10,592 bases of DNA from an uncultured Actinomyces sp. Its GTDB lineage: Bacteria; Actinomycetota; Actinomycetes; Actinomycetales; Actinomycetaceae. The notes under the pieces were generated by a model. The model did no database searches and was not told where the DNA came from. It was given only the letters and a program-made list of their open reading frames with translations. The DNA lies in the NCBI GenBank assembly GCA_937926415.1, contig CALBAF010000154.1:1-10592 (forward strand). Direction: 5' to 3'. Shown piece after piece: positions 1 through 5,726 of this stretch; within the stretch, counting starts at the first letter, position 1, and the number at the start of each line of letters is the position of its first letter. A program made the position numbers and the translations under genes.

Positions 1-1
1 G

Positions 2-115
2 GCGATCGGGGGTTCCGTCCAGACCGTCGCGGGTGCCGAGCGCTCCATGAAGGTCACGCGCCCCCTCGACCTGGCGCTCGCGCAGATCCTCGTCGCCGAG
101 GAAACGAGCGCCTAA
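2..115 (+). CDS. ispD: IspD C-terminus (partial): 2-C-methyl-D-erythritol 4-phosphate cytidylyltransferase
   Basis: Only the last 37 codons and the TAA stop are inside the window; the gene enters from the left edge. The readable tail has a Gly-Ala-Glu-Arg turn, then K-V-T-R-P-L-D-L-A-L-A-Q-I-L. This matches the usual end of IspD, where a lysine-x-threonine strand is followed by P-x-D-L-x-x-A-E and a short helix. IspD transfers CMP from CTP to methylerythritol phosphate in the cytoplasmic non-mevalonate isoprenoid pathway. The call rests on this tail alone. A related nucleotidyltransferase with the same end cannot be excluded, and the catalytic residues lie outside the window. The next gene converges on it with a 38-bp gap that contains no convincing terminator. 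Confidence 0.7.
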   Translation, partial: AIGGSVQTVAGAERSMKVTRPLDLALAQILVAEETSA

Positions 116-153
116 GCGCACTGCCCGGCTCGGGGCGGTGGTGTGGAATTGCG

Positions 154-942
154 TCAGGGAGCCGTCAGGAGCGAACGCACGAGCTGCGCGCCCTCCGGCC
201 GACCGAGCTTCGCGCGTTCCTCCGGCTTGTCGACGAAGTAGTCGATGAGGCGCCGCAGCAGAACGAAGCGCATGGGGGCGCCCGTCATGTCAAAGACCAG
301 GCTGTCCTCGAGACCGTCCACGGAGACATGCATATGCATGCACGGGAAGAAGGCATAATCCTCCATGGTGAAACCTTCAATGTGGGGGTGCATGTCCCAC
401 GGGATGGGCGTCGGAGAGCTGTCCGTGAGCGGGTGAATCTCCATATGATCGGGCGAGAACAGGATGAATGGGCCGTGGTGAATACAAGAGGGACGCCACG
501 GATTGCTGACGCACAGCATGAAAGATATTGCCGACAGGAGAAATCCGCAGAGAATATGAATGATCGCGTGCACGATCGGGACCTGAAGTGCTAGCTCGGC
601 GATGAGGGAGATCGGTCCGGCTGCGATTCCGAAAGTGTAGGAGTAACGACGCACACGAACCTGAATAAGGGATGGATAGAGTGCCATTCCTCGTGGCTCC
701 GCGTGCACGTTCGGCCCCCTGCGACGGCGAACGGACTCCACGATGCCGATCACGAGGGATGCTGGGCACAGCAACAGACAATAGAAAAACAACAAGACGA
801 GCAAGCTGGGCGGCAGAATCCCACCTAAGAAATACAAGACGATCACCGCGACGGGACAAGCGGCTGCGATGAAATACCAGTTGAGGGGCTCCATTTGGCG
901 CCCGCCGGCAACGGGAACGCTCAACATCGGGCTTTGCTCCAT
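154..942 (-). CDS. Four-TM membrane protein, paralogue A (unknown family)
   Basis: A 262-residue protein that I do not recognise. The reading frame stays open to 1224, but the ATG at 942 is the start because AGGAAGGAG lies 6 nt before it (949-957), and an earlier start would run into the neighbour's coding sequence. Hydrophobic segments lie near residues 22-42, 46-68, 103-121 and 124-146. An Arg-rich loop (72-75) after the second suggests cytoplasmic loops and tail. The soluble C-terminus has an S-P-D...P-L...I-P-W-D...I-E-G-F block (163-191) and ends with an R-R-L-I-D-Y-F helix followed by a P-E-E-R-A-K-L-G stretch (230-247). Both blocks are shared with the 1878-2654 product, its clear paralogue. 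The strand-rich block with I-x-W-D vaguely resembles bacterial PH-like domains, which is inference only. A Cys-Met-His-Met-His run (201-205) is specific to this copy. It has its own repeated upstream element. Confidence 0.8.
   Translation of the reverse strand: MEQSPMLSVPVAGGRQMEPLNWYFIAAACPVAVIVLYFLGGILPPSLLVLLFFYCLLLCPASLVIGIVESVRRRRGPNVHAEPRGMALYPSLIQVRVRRYSYTFGIAAGPISLIAELALQVPIVHAIIHILCGFLLSAISFMLCVSNPWRPSCIHHGPFILFSPDHMEIHPLTDSSPTPIPWDMHPHIEGFTMEDYAFFPCMHMHVSVDGLEDSLVFDMTGAPMRFVLLRRLIDYFVDKPEERAKLGRPEGAQLVRSLLTAP
327..340. repeat. 14-bp perfect palindrome inside paralogue A
   Basis: CATGCATATGCATG is its own reverse complement. It lies in the coding sequence of paralogue A, where it encodes most of the Cys-Met-His-Met-His run. 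The corresponding part of paralogue C (Q-L-M-H-V) has no such palindrome. It may simply reflect the repeated Met-His codons. Confidence 0.7.
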
Positions 943-950
943 CGTCTTCT

Positions 951-1017
951 CCTTCCTGGGTGACATCCCAGCATATGGCATGCGGTCAGGACGCGCTGGC
1001 GGTTCCCCGGCCTCGTT
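951..1017 (-). repeat. 67-bp upstream direct repeat, copy 1 (before paralogue A)
   Basis: This segment matches 2664-2730 at 64 of 67 positions with no gaps, in the same orientation and at the same place relative to the next ATG. It carries the AGGAAGG ribosome site at its gene-proximal end and continues up to about 75 bp upstream of the ATG at 942. Identity stops at the coding sequence: the first codons of the two genes do not match. It could be an ancestral promoter kept by selection, a gene-conversion tract or a copy of a dispersed element. Confidence 0.9.
970..975 (-). promoter_or_regulatory. Candidate -10 box for paralogue A
   Basis: Read on the minus strand this is TATGCT, fitting the actinobacterial TAnnnT pattern. 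It would put the transcript start about 20 nt before the ATG at 942, leaving room for the ribosome site. It sits inside the 67-bp repeat and is identical in the other copy. No good TTGACA-like -35 is seen at 16-18 bp. A GGGGAACC element 24 nt upstream resembles ECF-sigma -35 boxes but has no clear partner, so the call is tentative. Confidence 0.3.
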
Positions 1018-1048
1018 GCGGGGATTCTTCCAGCGACGGGCCCGCGTC

Positions 1049-1873
1049 TCAGGCGTCCGGGTCCTGCCCTCGCAGGAGCGCGCGCACCACGTCGACGCCG
1101 GTCTCGGTGCCGAGAACGCGTCGCCGCCGGGGGTTGGAGGCGAAATAGTCAATAAGTCGCTCGAAGGCGACGTAGGAGAGCCCCGGATCCTTGAGGCACA
1201 GCCACATGACACCGTCCTCCCCATCCGAGGTCCAGCGGATGGCGGTCATGCCCTTGATGGTCTCGCCCACGCCGGTCACATCAGACCAGGCCGCCGTTTT
1301 GAGCCGAGGAAAAATGTCTTTCTCGGCGAAGGCGAAACCCGAGGGGACGAGAAGGAGCTCCTGTGCTTTGACGTCGCGCGGTTGTGGAAAGTACAGATAC
1401 GTGTGCTTCACGAGAAGGGAAATGATAAGGATGCACGCCCAGAGTGATATAAGGAAACCATTCTTGGTGCTCGAGGAGAAAGAGAGAGGAATGAGGGAAA
1501 TCAAAACGCCGCTCACTCCCCATGTAAAGCCGGCGAGACGACTCTGAGAGAAGGCGGTGTCCCCGGTGAGCAGCAGCTCGGTGACCGTGCGTTCCTCCTG
1601 GCGCGACGTAGTGGCAGTGATCCTTGGCGGGCGGCTGGGTGCGCGCGCGTAGGCAACGGCGGCTGGAATGAAGGCGACGAGGAGAATGCAGACGATAGCG
1701 AGCCCGTGACGCAGGCCGAGGGCGGGGAAGCCGAGCGCGATGAGGGCGACGAGGACAAGTGCTGCCGCGACTCCGACGGCATAGAAGCACGCGGGGACGA
1801 TCCATGCTCGGCGCATGATGGCGTCGGCTTGTGCTGGGGTGAGAGGTCGGCGGATGAGCGTGAGGGGGAGCAT
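1049..1873 (-). CDS. Four-TM membrane protein, paralogue B (divergent; unknown family)
   Basis: A 274-residue protein with the same plan as its two neighbours. Membrane segments lie near 25-46, 55-76, 113-132 and 138-156, followed by a soluble tail. Kinship shows best in the final helix, E-R-L-I-D-Y-F-x-x-N-P-R-R-R-R-V-L-G (238-255), which aligns with the R-L-I-x-x-F...P-E-x-R-A-K-L-G ends of the others. The middle block is different: it has A-W-S-D-V-T-G-V (195-202) where the others have W-D...P-x-I-E-G-F. The ATG at 1873 lies 4 nt after the TAG of the upstream gene. No strong ribosome site stands in front (only a weak AGG inside the upstream coding end), so translation is probably coupled to that gene. 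It most likely shares an mRNA with paralogue C. Function is unknown. Confidence 0.8.
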   Translation of the reverse strand: MLPLTLIRRPLTPAQADAIMRRAWIVPACFYAVGVAAALVLVALIALGFPALGLRHGLAIVCILLVAFIPAAVAYARAPSRPPRITATTSRQEERTVTELLLTGDTAFSQSRLAGFTWGVSGVLISLIPLSFSSSTKNGFLISLWACILIISLLVKHTYLYFPQPRDVKAQELLLVPSGFAFAEKDIFPRLKTAAWSDVTGVGETIKGMTAIRWTSDGEDGVMWLCLKDPGLSYVAFERLIDYFASNPRRRRVLGTETGVDVVRALLRGQDPDA

Positions 1874-1877
1874 GGGC

Positions 1878-2654
1878 CTAGCCTGCCGTCAGGATGTCGG
1901 TGATGAGCTGCGTTCCCTGCGGTGTTCCGAGCTTTGCTCGATCCTCGGGATGGGCGACAAAGTGGTTGATGAGTCGCGCGAGTTGCCAGTAGCAGATGGG
2001 CATCCCCCTCATCTCTAAAACGAACGCATCCTCGGAGTCCCGGGTGGATACGTGCATCAACTGGTGTGGCTCACTGGCGGCGACGAAAAGCTCGAAACCC
2101 TCAATCTGGGGGTTGCGATCCCAACGGATGCGTGTCGGGTTGTCATGCAGGAGGGGCTGAATCGCAAGATAGTCGGGGGTGAGCGTGATCAGTGGTGACC
2201 GATGGATGCGCGAGGGGCGATATTTGTTTGTTACGAAGAGCGTGTAGGCAAGGTAGGAGAAGCAAAAGCCGATAATAATGCTGGCAACGCTCTCTGGCCG
2301 AACGAGATAGAACGCGACGGAAGCAGGTCCCCATGCCATCATTACGATGAGGACTGTAGAAGAAAAGCGAATCGCCGTTGTGTTCGGATACAACGTCACT
2401 GCGCCATGCTCGACATGGAGCGTAGTTCCCCGGTGGTGACGTACAAAGCGTTCTACTCCGATGTAGACAACGCCAAGTGTGGCAAGCGACATGTAGACAG
2501 CGAAAAAAACAGCAATACCCGCTGGCGCAATAAAGCACAGAAAAAAGCTCAAGACGGTGCATGCAACTAGCACTAGGATTAGTGAAAATAGCCGGCCAGC
2601 TGTATTGAGTTGTTCGTCTGCCTCGGACACGCTACTCAATGAACTTTCTGCCAT
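1878..2654 (-). CDS. Four-TM membrane protein, paralogue C (unknown family)
   Basis: A 258-residue protein, first gene of a likely two-gene transcript with paralogue B. The start at 2654 is fixed by a near-perfect AGGAAGGAGG 6 nt upstream (2661-2670). The frame runs open to 2840, but that would overlap the divergent transporter start. Hydrophobic segments lie near 22-42, 44-66, 99-118 and 122-143. The soluble tail has L-T-P-D-Y-L-A-I-Q-P-L (158-168), I-R-W-D-R-N-P-Q-I-E-G-F (176-187) and A-R-L-I-N-H-F...P-E-D-R-A-K-L-G-T (226-244), aligning without large gaps to paralogue A. Base composition is lower in GC than the transporter: the line 2521-2580 is 28/60 GC, against 41/60 for 3721-3780. That hints at later acquisition or relaxed constraint. 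No catalytic motif is visible. A membrane-anchored PH-like or accessory role would be guesswork. Confidence 0.82.
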   Translation of the reverse strand: MAESSLSSVSEADEQLNTAGRLFSLILVLVACTVLSFFLCFIAPAGIAVFFAVYMSLATLGVVYIGVERFVRHHRGTTLHVEHGAVTLYPNTTAIRFSSTVLIVMMAWGPASVAFYLVRPESVASIIIGFCFSYLAYTLFVTNKYRPSRIHRSPLITLTPDYLAIQPLLHDNPTRIRWDRNPQIEGFELFVAASEPHQLMHVSTRDSEDAFVLEMRGMPICYWQLARLINHFVAHPEDRAKLGTPQGTQLITDILTAG

Positions 2655-2663
2655 CGTCGGCCT

Positions 2664-2730
2664 CCTTCCTAGGTGACATCCCAGCATATGACATGCGGTC
2701 AGGACGCGCTGGTGGTTCCCCGGCCTCGTT
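2664..2730 (-). repeat. 67-bp upstream direct repeat, copy 2 (before paralogue C)
   Basis: This is the partner of 951-1017 and differs by three substitutions. It lies in the 176-bp divergent gap (2655-2830) between paralogue C and the transporter, and ends about 100 bp before the transporter start. It therefore belongs to paralogue C rather than to the plus-strand gene. It includes part of the strong ribosome site and the candidate promoter. Confidence 0.9.
2683..2688 (-). promoter_or_regulatory. Candidate -10 box for paralogues C and B
   Basis: This is the same TATGCT hexamer as before paralogue A, in the second copy of the repeat, about 28 nt before the ATG at 2654. The flanking minus-strand sequence is conserved, including GGGGAACC upstream. 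Conservation of the pair supports a shared promoter, but no consensus -35 is visible. Confidence 0.3.
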
Positions 2731-2830
2731 CCTGGGGCGGCCCGAAGAGAACGTGAGCTACGAAACGTGGTAGGTTCACCCTGGACGCACACGCGCCTCC
2801 GAGCACTCCCCATCGAAGGAGCCCGATCCC

Positions 2831-4180
2831 ATGAGCACAACGCCCGCTACCCCACATCGCGTCATCACGCGCAAAGTCGTCGACTGGGCGGCCTGGGACT
2901 GGGGCAGTGCCGCCTTCAATGCGGTCGCTACCACCTTCGTGTTCACGACCTACCTGACCAGCGACGGCGTCTTCACCGACGCGGGCACGGCCTCGACGTG
3001 GCTCAGCAATGGCATGACGATCGCGGGCCTGTTCATCGCCCTGCTCGCCCCCATCACCGGCCAGCGCGCCGATCGACGAGGCCGGGGCGGAGTCTGGCTC
3101 GGATGGTTCACCGGGCTGGTCGTCGCCTGCATGCTCGCCATGTACTTCGTCCACCCCGAGTCGGTCCTTGGGCCCCGCGGCTCCCTCATGCTGGGTATTG
3201 CACTGCTCGGACTGGGTAACGTCTTCTTCGAGTTTGCCTCCGTCAACTACAACGCGATGCTCAACCACCTAGGTGAGAAGGAAGACCGCGGCAAGATCTC
3301 CGGCTTCGGCTGGGCGGCCGGCTACATCGGCGGTATCGTCCTGCTGCTCATCCTCTACGTCGGCCTCATCGGCAGGAACCTGCTGAACGTGCCCACGGAC
3401 GAGTACCTGCCGATCCGTATTTCCATGGTGATCGCAGCCCTGTGGTTCGGCGGCTTCGCGATCCCCGTCATCGTCAACCCTCCGCTGCCGAAGAAGGTCC
3501 ATACCGGCGACGAAGGTGAGTCGATCATCGACTCCTACAAGCTCCTGTGGCGCACCGTGCGCACCCTCAAGAACGAGGCCCCGCACACCCTTTTCTTCCT
3601 TATCGCCTCCGCCGTCTTCCGCGACGGCCTCGCCGGCGTCTTCACCTTCGGCGCGGTGCTGGCCAAGACCGCCTTCGGCTTCACCGCCGGCGAGGTCATG
3701 ATCTTTGCGATCGCCGCGAACATCGTCGCTGGCCTCGCGACCGTGGCCTTCGGCTGGGTCGACGACAAGATCGGCCCGAAGAAGGTTATCATCCTGTCCC
3801 TGTGCGCGATGGTCGTCGCCGGCTTCGGCGTCTTCTTCCTGCACGCCCGAGGCCCCATCGTCTTCTGGACCCTCGGCCTGACCCTGTGCGTCTTCGTCGG
3901 CCCCACCCAGTCCGCGTCCCGCTCCTTCCTGTCGCGCATCATCCCCGCTGGCCGCGAGGGCGAGGTCTTCGGCCTCTACGCGACGACTGGCCGCGCCGTG
4001 TCCTTCATGGCGCCCGCCATGTACAGCCTCTTCCTCATGCTCGGCAAGCGCATGACGCCCGCCGGCGAGGACTACACCTACTGGGGCATCCTCGGCATCA
4101 TGCTGATCCTCGGCGTCGGCCTGGCCCTCACGATCCCCGTGAAGGCGGACCGCGCGACGCTCCACCACATGGAGGACTGA
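2831..4180 (+). CDS. UMF1/Atg22-type MFS transporter
   Basis: A 449-residue polytopic membrane protein with about twelve hydrophobic segments. Family signatures are clear. There is an N-terminal D-W-A...W-G-S-A-A-F-N segment (18-30), an MFS loop G-Q-R-A-D-R-R-G-R-G (77-86), and V-N-Y-N-A-M-L...E-D-R-G-K-I-S-G-F-G-W-A-A-G-Y-I-G-G (138-168). A second half signature is Q-S-A-S-R-S-F...I-I-P...E-V-F-G-L-Y (360-383). These are typical of UMF1 proteins, relatives of the yeast vacuolar effluxer Atg22. In bacteria they are predicted secondary transporters whose substrates are mostly unknown, so none is assigned. GAAGGAG (2815-2821) lies 9 nt before the ATG. The gene is divergent from paralogue C and stands alone, ending at a hairpin terminator. 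Codon use is strongly GC-rich, as expected for a long-resident core gene. Confidence 0.92.
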   Translation: MSTTPATPHRVITRKVVDWAAWDWGSAAFNAVATTFVFTTYLTSDGVFTDAGTASTWLSNGMTIAGLFIALLAPITGQRADRRGRGGVWLGWFTGLVVACMLAMYFVHPESVLGPRGSLMLGIALLGLGNVFFEFASVNYNAMLNHLGEKEDRGKISGFGWAAGYIGGIVLLLILYVGLIGRNLLNVPTDEYLPIRISMVIAALWFGGFAIPVIVNPPLPKKVHTGDEGESIIDSYKLLWRTVRTLKNEAPHTLFFLIASAVFRDGLAGVFTFGAVLAKTAFGFTAGEVMIFAIAANIVAGLATVAFGWVDDKIGPKKVIILSLCAMVVAGFGVFFLHARGPIVFWTLGLTLCVFVGPTQSASRSFLSRIIPAGREGEVFGLYATTGRAVSFMAPAMYSLFLMLGKRMTPAGEDYTYWGILGIMLILGVGLALTIPVKADRATLHHMED

Positions 4181-4214
4181 GCTCCTCGACGAGGCACCCG
4201 CGCCCCCAAACGAT

Positions 4215-4257
4215 ACGTCCCCGACGCAACCGAGTGAGTCTCGGGCGTCGGGGACGT
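4215..4257. terminator. Bulged hairpin terminator between convergent genes
   Basis: A perfect 13-bp outer stem (4215-4227 with 4245-4257) continues after a two-A bulge into a 5-bp inner stem (4230-4234 with 4240-4244) around a 5-nt loop. On the plus strand it is followed by a pyrimidine- and T-rich run, which fits rho-independent termination of the transporter transcript. On the minus strand only a short T run follows, so it is a weaker terminator for the propeller cluster ending at 4274, although its placement suggests it serves both. Confidence 0.85.
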
Positions 4258-4273
4258 TCTTCTTCCTGTCCTC

Positions 4274-5695
4274 TTAGTCGCGGTTGGGAGTGAACGCGAC
4301 GAGGCTGTCCTTCGTGACGCCCACGAGGAGATCGTCGAAGACCCATGTCTGGTTGATCGTTTGGTCGAGTTGCTTCGACCTTCTTGTCACGTTGTCCGCC
4401 ATGGCGAAAATGAAGGTGGGTGTGTCGGCTGGACCCGGGCCTCGTACGTACAGGGCAGTCCCGTTAGCGCTGGCGTGCGTCGTGACGGAAGGGAGAAAAC
4501 CGGGCTTGTTGTACTCCTCCATGAATGCCCAGTCGGGGAACAACTCGAGGGTCTCGTCACTCTCAGTTGACGATAGATGAAGGTGCGGAAGTGAATGAGC
4601 GCCTCCTTGCGAGACCGCGATAAGGCCGGTCTCCCACGGCGCCGTCCCATCCGTGTAGAAGGACTTGAGCTGCTCGAGCGTTGGTAGTGGTCCATCGCTG
4701 GTGAATAGGTCGTTGTGGGGTGCTCGCGTGTACGTGTCGACGACAGCGCCGCTCGAATCGTAGGCGTTGATCGTGTCGTCACTGCCTCCAACGGCCACGC
4801 CATCGCGCGCGACTGTGACGCGGGGCGTTCCATCCTCGTCCCGAGTCGTCTGCGTCCCGAGAGTGCGCACCTGACCACTACTCGGGTCGACGAGCTGGGG
4901 CACATAGTGGTCATCGTCGACTGGTACCAGCACCGATGCACTCTCGCCGCTGCCAATCACTGCGTCCGATGGGGTGGTGGTGGGAGACAAAGACGTCAAT
5001 CCGTTGTGGCTCTGAGGCGAGGTCGTCGCGCTCCACTGCTGGGTCCATGTGCCCTCCTCGTCTGTCCAACCACTGCAGGTCGCGACGGTGTCGCACGTGA
5101 CCAGGACACCCTGGGCGACTCCCATGGGCAGCTCGTCGCCCCAGGGAGCCAGGGCCTGTTCGCCGGTCACCTTATCGACGAGGAGTGGGCCAATCACGAG
5201 GTGCGTGTCGGTTGAGAGAAACTCAGGGTACGCGTAGGTGCGTAGGTGGGAGGGCCTCGGTCCGGTTGTCGTCCACAGGGCGCTCGGTTCGCTGCCCGAG
5301 ACGTCGTAGGCCGATATCGTCGTGACGGGATTCGAGTTCGGTCCGTAGGACACGACATAGAGCGTGGAACCCTCCGCGAACAGCCGCGGTGGTACGGCGG
5401 CGGCCGCAGCATCGAAGGGCTGCGTCCAGGCAACGGTGATGCCTGAGGCCCACTCCGGGGAGAGGGTACGTGTGTTCTGCGCTGAACCGCGGTATCCCGT
5501 GGGGTCTGCATTCCCCCAGGCCACAGAGGGTTGTGGCGTGGGGTGATTGTCGCCCCGATCGCACATGTTCAGGATGAAAGCCAGTATGAAGGCGACCCAG
5601 GTGAGGAGAAAAATCCGCAGCCACAGGAGGCCCTTCCGCTTGCGAGGTGCGAGGGAAGCGTCGGGGCTTGCACCCATCGGATAGTTGCTGCTCAC
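4274..5695 (-). CDS. Membrane-anchored propeller-like surface protein, paralogue 4
   Basis: A 473-residue protein if started at GTG 5695, which has GGAAGGAAGG 4 nt upstream (5700-5709). The frame is open to 5791, and an internal ATG at 5677 is an alternative. A basic tail (R18-K21) and one membrane segment (about 23-43) give an N-in, C-out anchor. The ectodomain carries the family boxes: G-Y-R-G-S-A-Q-N-T...L-S-P-E-W-A-S-G (67-85), A-E-G-S-T-L-Y-V (107-114), A-Y-D-V-S-G-S-E-P (129-137), A-P-W-G (183-186), C201-x5-C207-S-G-W, a D-G...F...W...G stretch (334-357) and W-V-F-D-D (451-455) near the end. Short G-x-L-Y-V and A-Y-D strands recall PQQ/BamB-type beta-propellers; the fold is inferred. 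Unlike its three relatives it lacks the second cysteine pair. It is last in the cluster, 31 bp after the preceding stop. Confidence 0.82.
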   Translation of the reverse strand: MSSNYPMGASPDASLAPRKRKGLLWLRIFLLTWVAFILAFILNMCDRGDNHPTPQPSVAWGNADPTGYRGSAQNTRTLSPEWASGITVAWTQPFDAAAAAVPPRLFAEGSTLYVVSYGPNSNPVTTISAYDVSGSEPSALWTTTGPRPSHLRTYAYPEFLSTDTHLVIGPLLVDKVTGEQALAPWGDELPMGVAQGVLVTCDTVATCSGWTDEEGTWTQQWSATTSPQSHNGLTSLSPTTTPSDAVIGSGESASVLVPVDDDHYVPQLVDPSSGQVRTLGTQTTRDEDGTPRVTVARDGVAVGGSDDTINAYDSSGAVVDTYTRAPHNDLFTSDGPLPTLEQLKSFYTDGTAPWETGLIAVSQGGAHSLPHLHLSSTESDETLELFPDWAFMEEYNKPGFLPSVTTHASANGTALYVRGPGPADTPTFIFAMADNVTRRSKQLDQTINQTWVFDDLLVGVTKDSLVAFTPNRD

Positions 5696-5726
5696 GTTTC
5701 CTTCCTTCCGCTCAGGAGTGCTGCCA

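Noticed and set aside
116..153. Terminator between ispD and paralogue A
   Set aside because: Only a 4-bp GCCC/GGGC stem with no T run can be drawn; this is too weak to call.
1004..1024. TCCCCG/CGGGGA inverted repeat after paralogue B as a terminator
   Set aside because: The stem is only 6 bp with a 9-nt loop and no T tail on the minus strand, and it overlaps the repeated upstream element.
943..1224. N-terminal extension of paralogue A to 1224
   Set aside because: It would overlap the end of paralogue B and cross its own promoter and ribosome site. The extension is low-complexity, and the strong site at 949-957 fixes the start at 942.
869..1447. Plus-strand open frame of 192 codons
   Set aside because: It runs antisense to two well-supported membrane-protein genes and the gap between them, with no ribosome site and no membrane or domain pattern of its own.
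2748..2776. Promoter for the transporter using TAGGTT at 2771-2776
   Set aside because: The matching -35 position reads AGAACG, which does not resemble a -35 box, and there is no second copy to support it.
2655..2840. N-terminal extension of paralogue C to 2840
   Set aside because: It would overlap the transporter start and translate the repeated regulatory segment. AGGAAGGAGG at 2661-2670 fixes the start at 2654.
3269..4168. Long antisense open frame opposite the transporter (299 codons), and a 248-codon frame on the same strand at 3547-4293
   Set aside because: Both are GC-bias shadows. The translations are Glu/Asp/Gly- or Arg/Pro-rich with no domain pattern, while the frame at 2831-4180 has full UMF1 signatures.
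5560..5629. Lipoprotein signal at Cys45 of paralogue 4
   Set aside because: The residues before the cysteine (I-L-N-M-C) do not make a lipobox, and the other family members have plain membrane anchors with no cysteine there.
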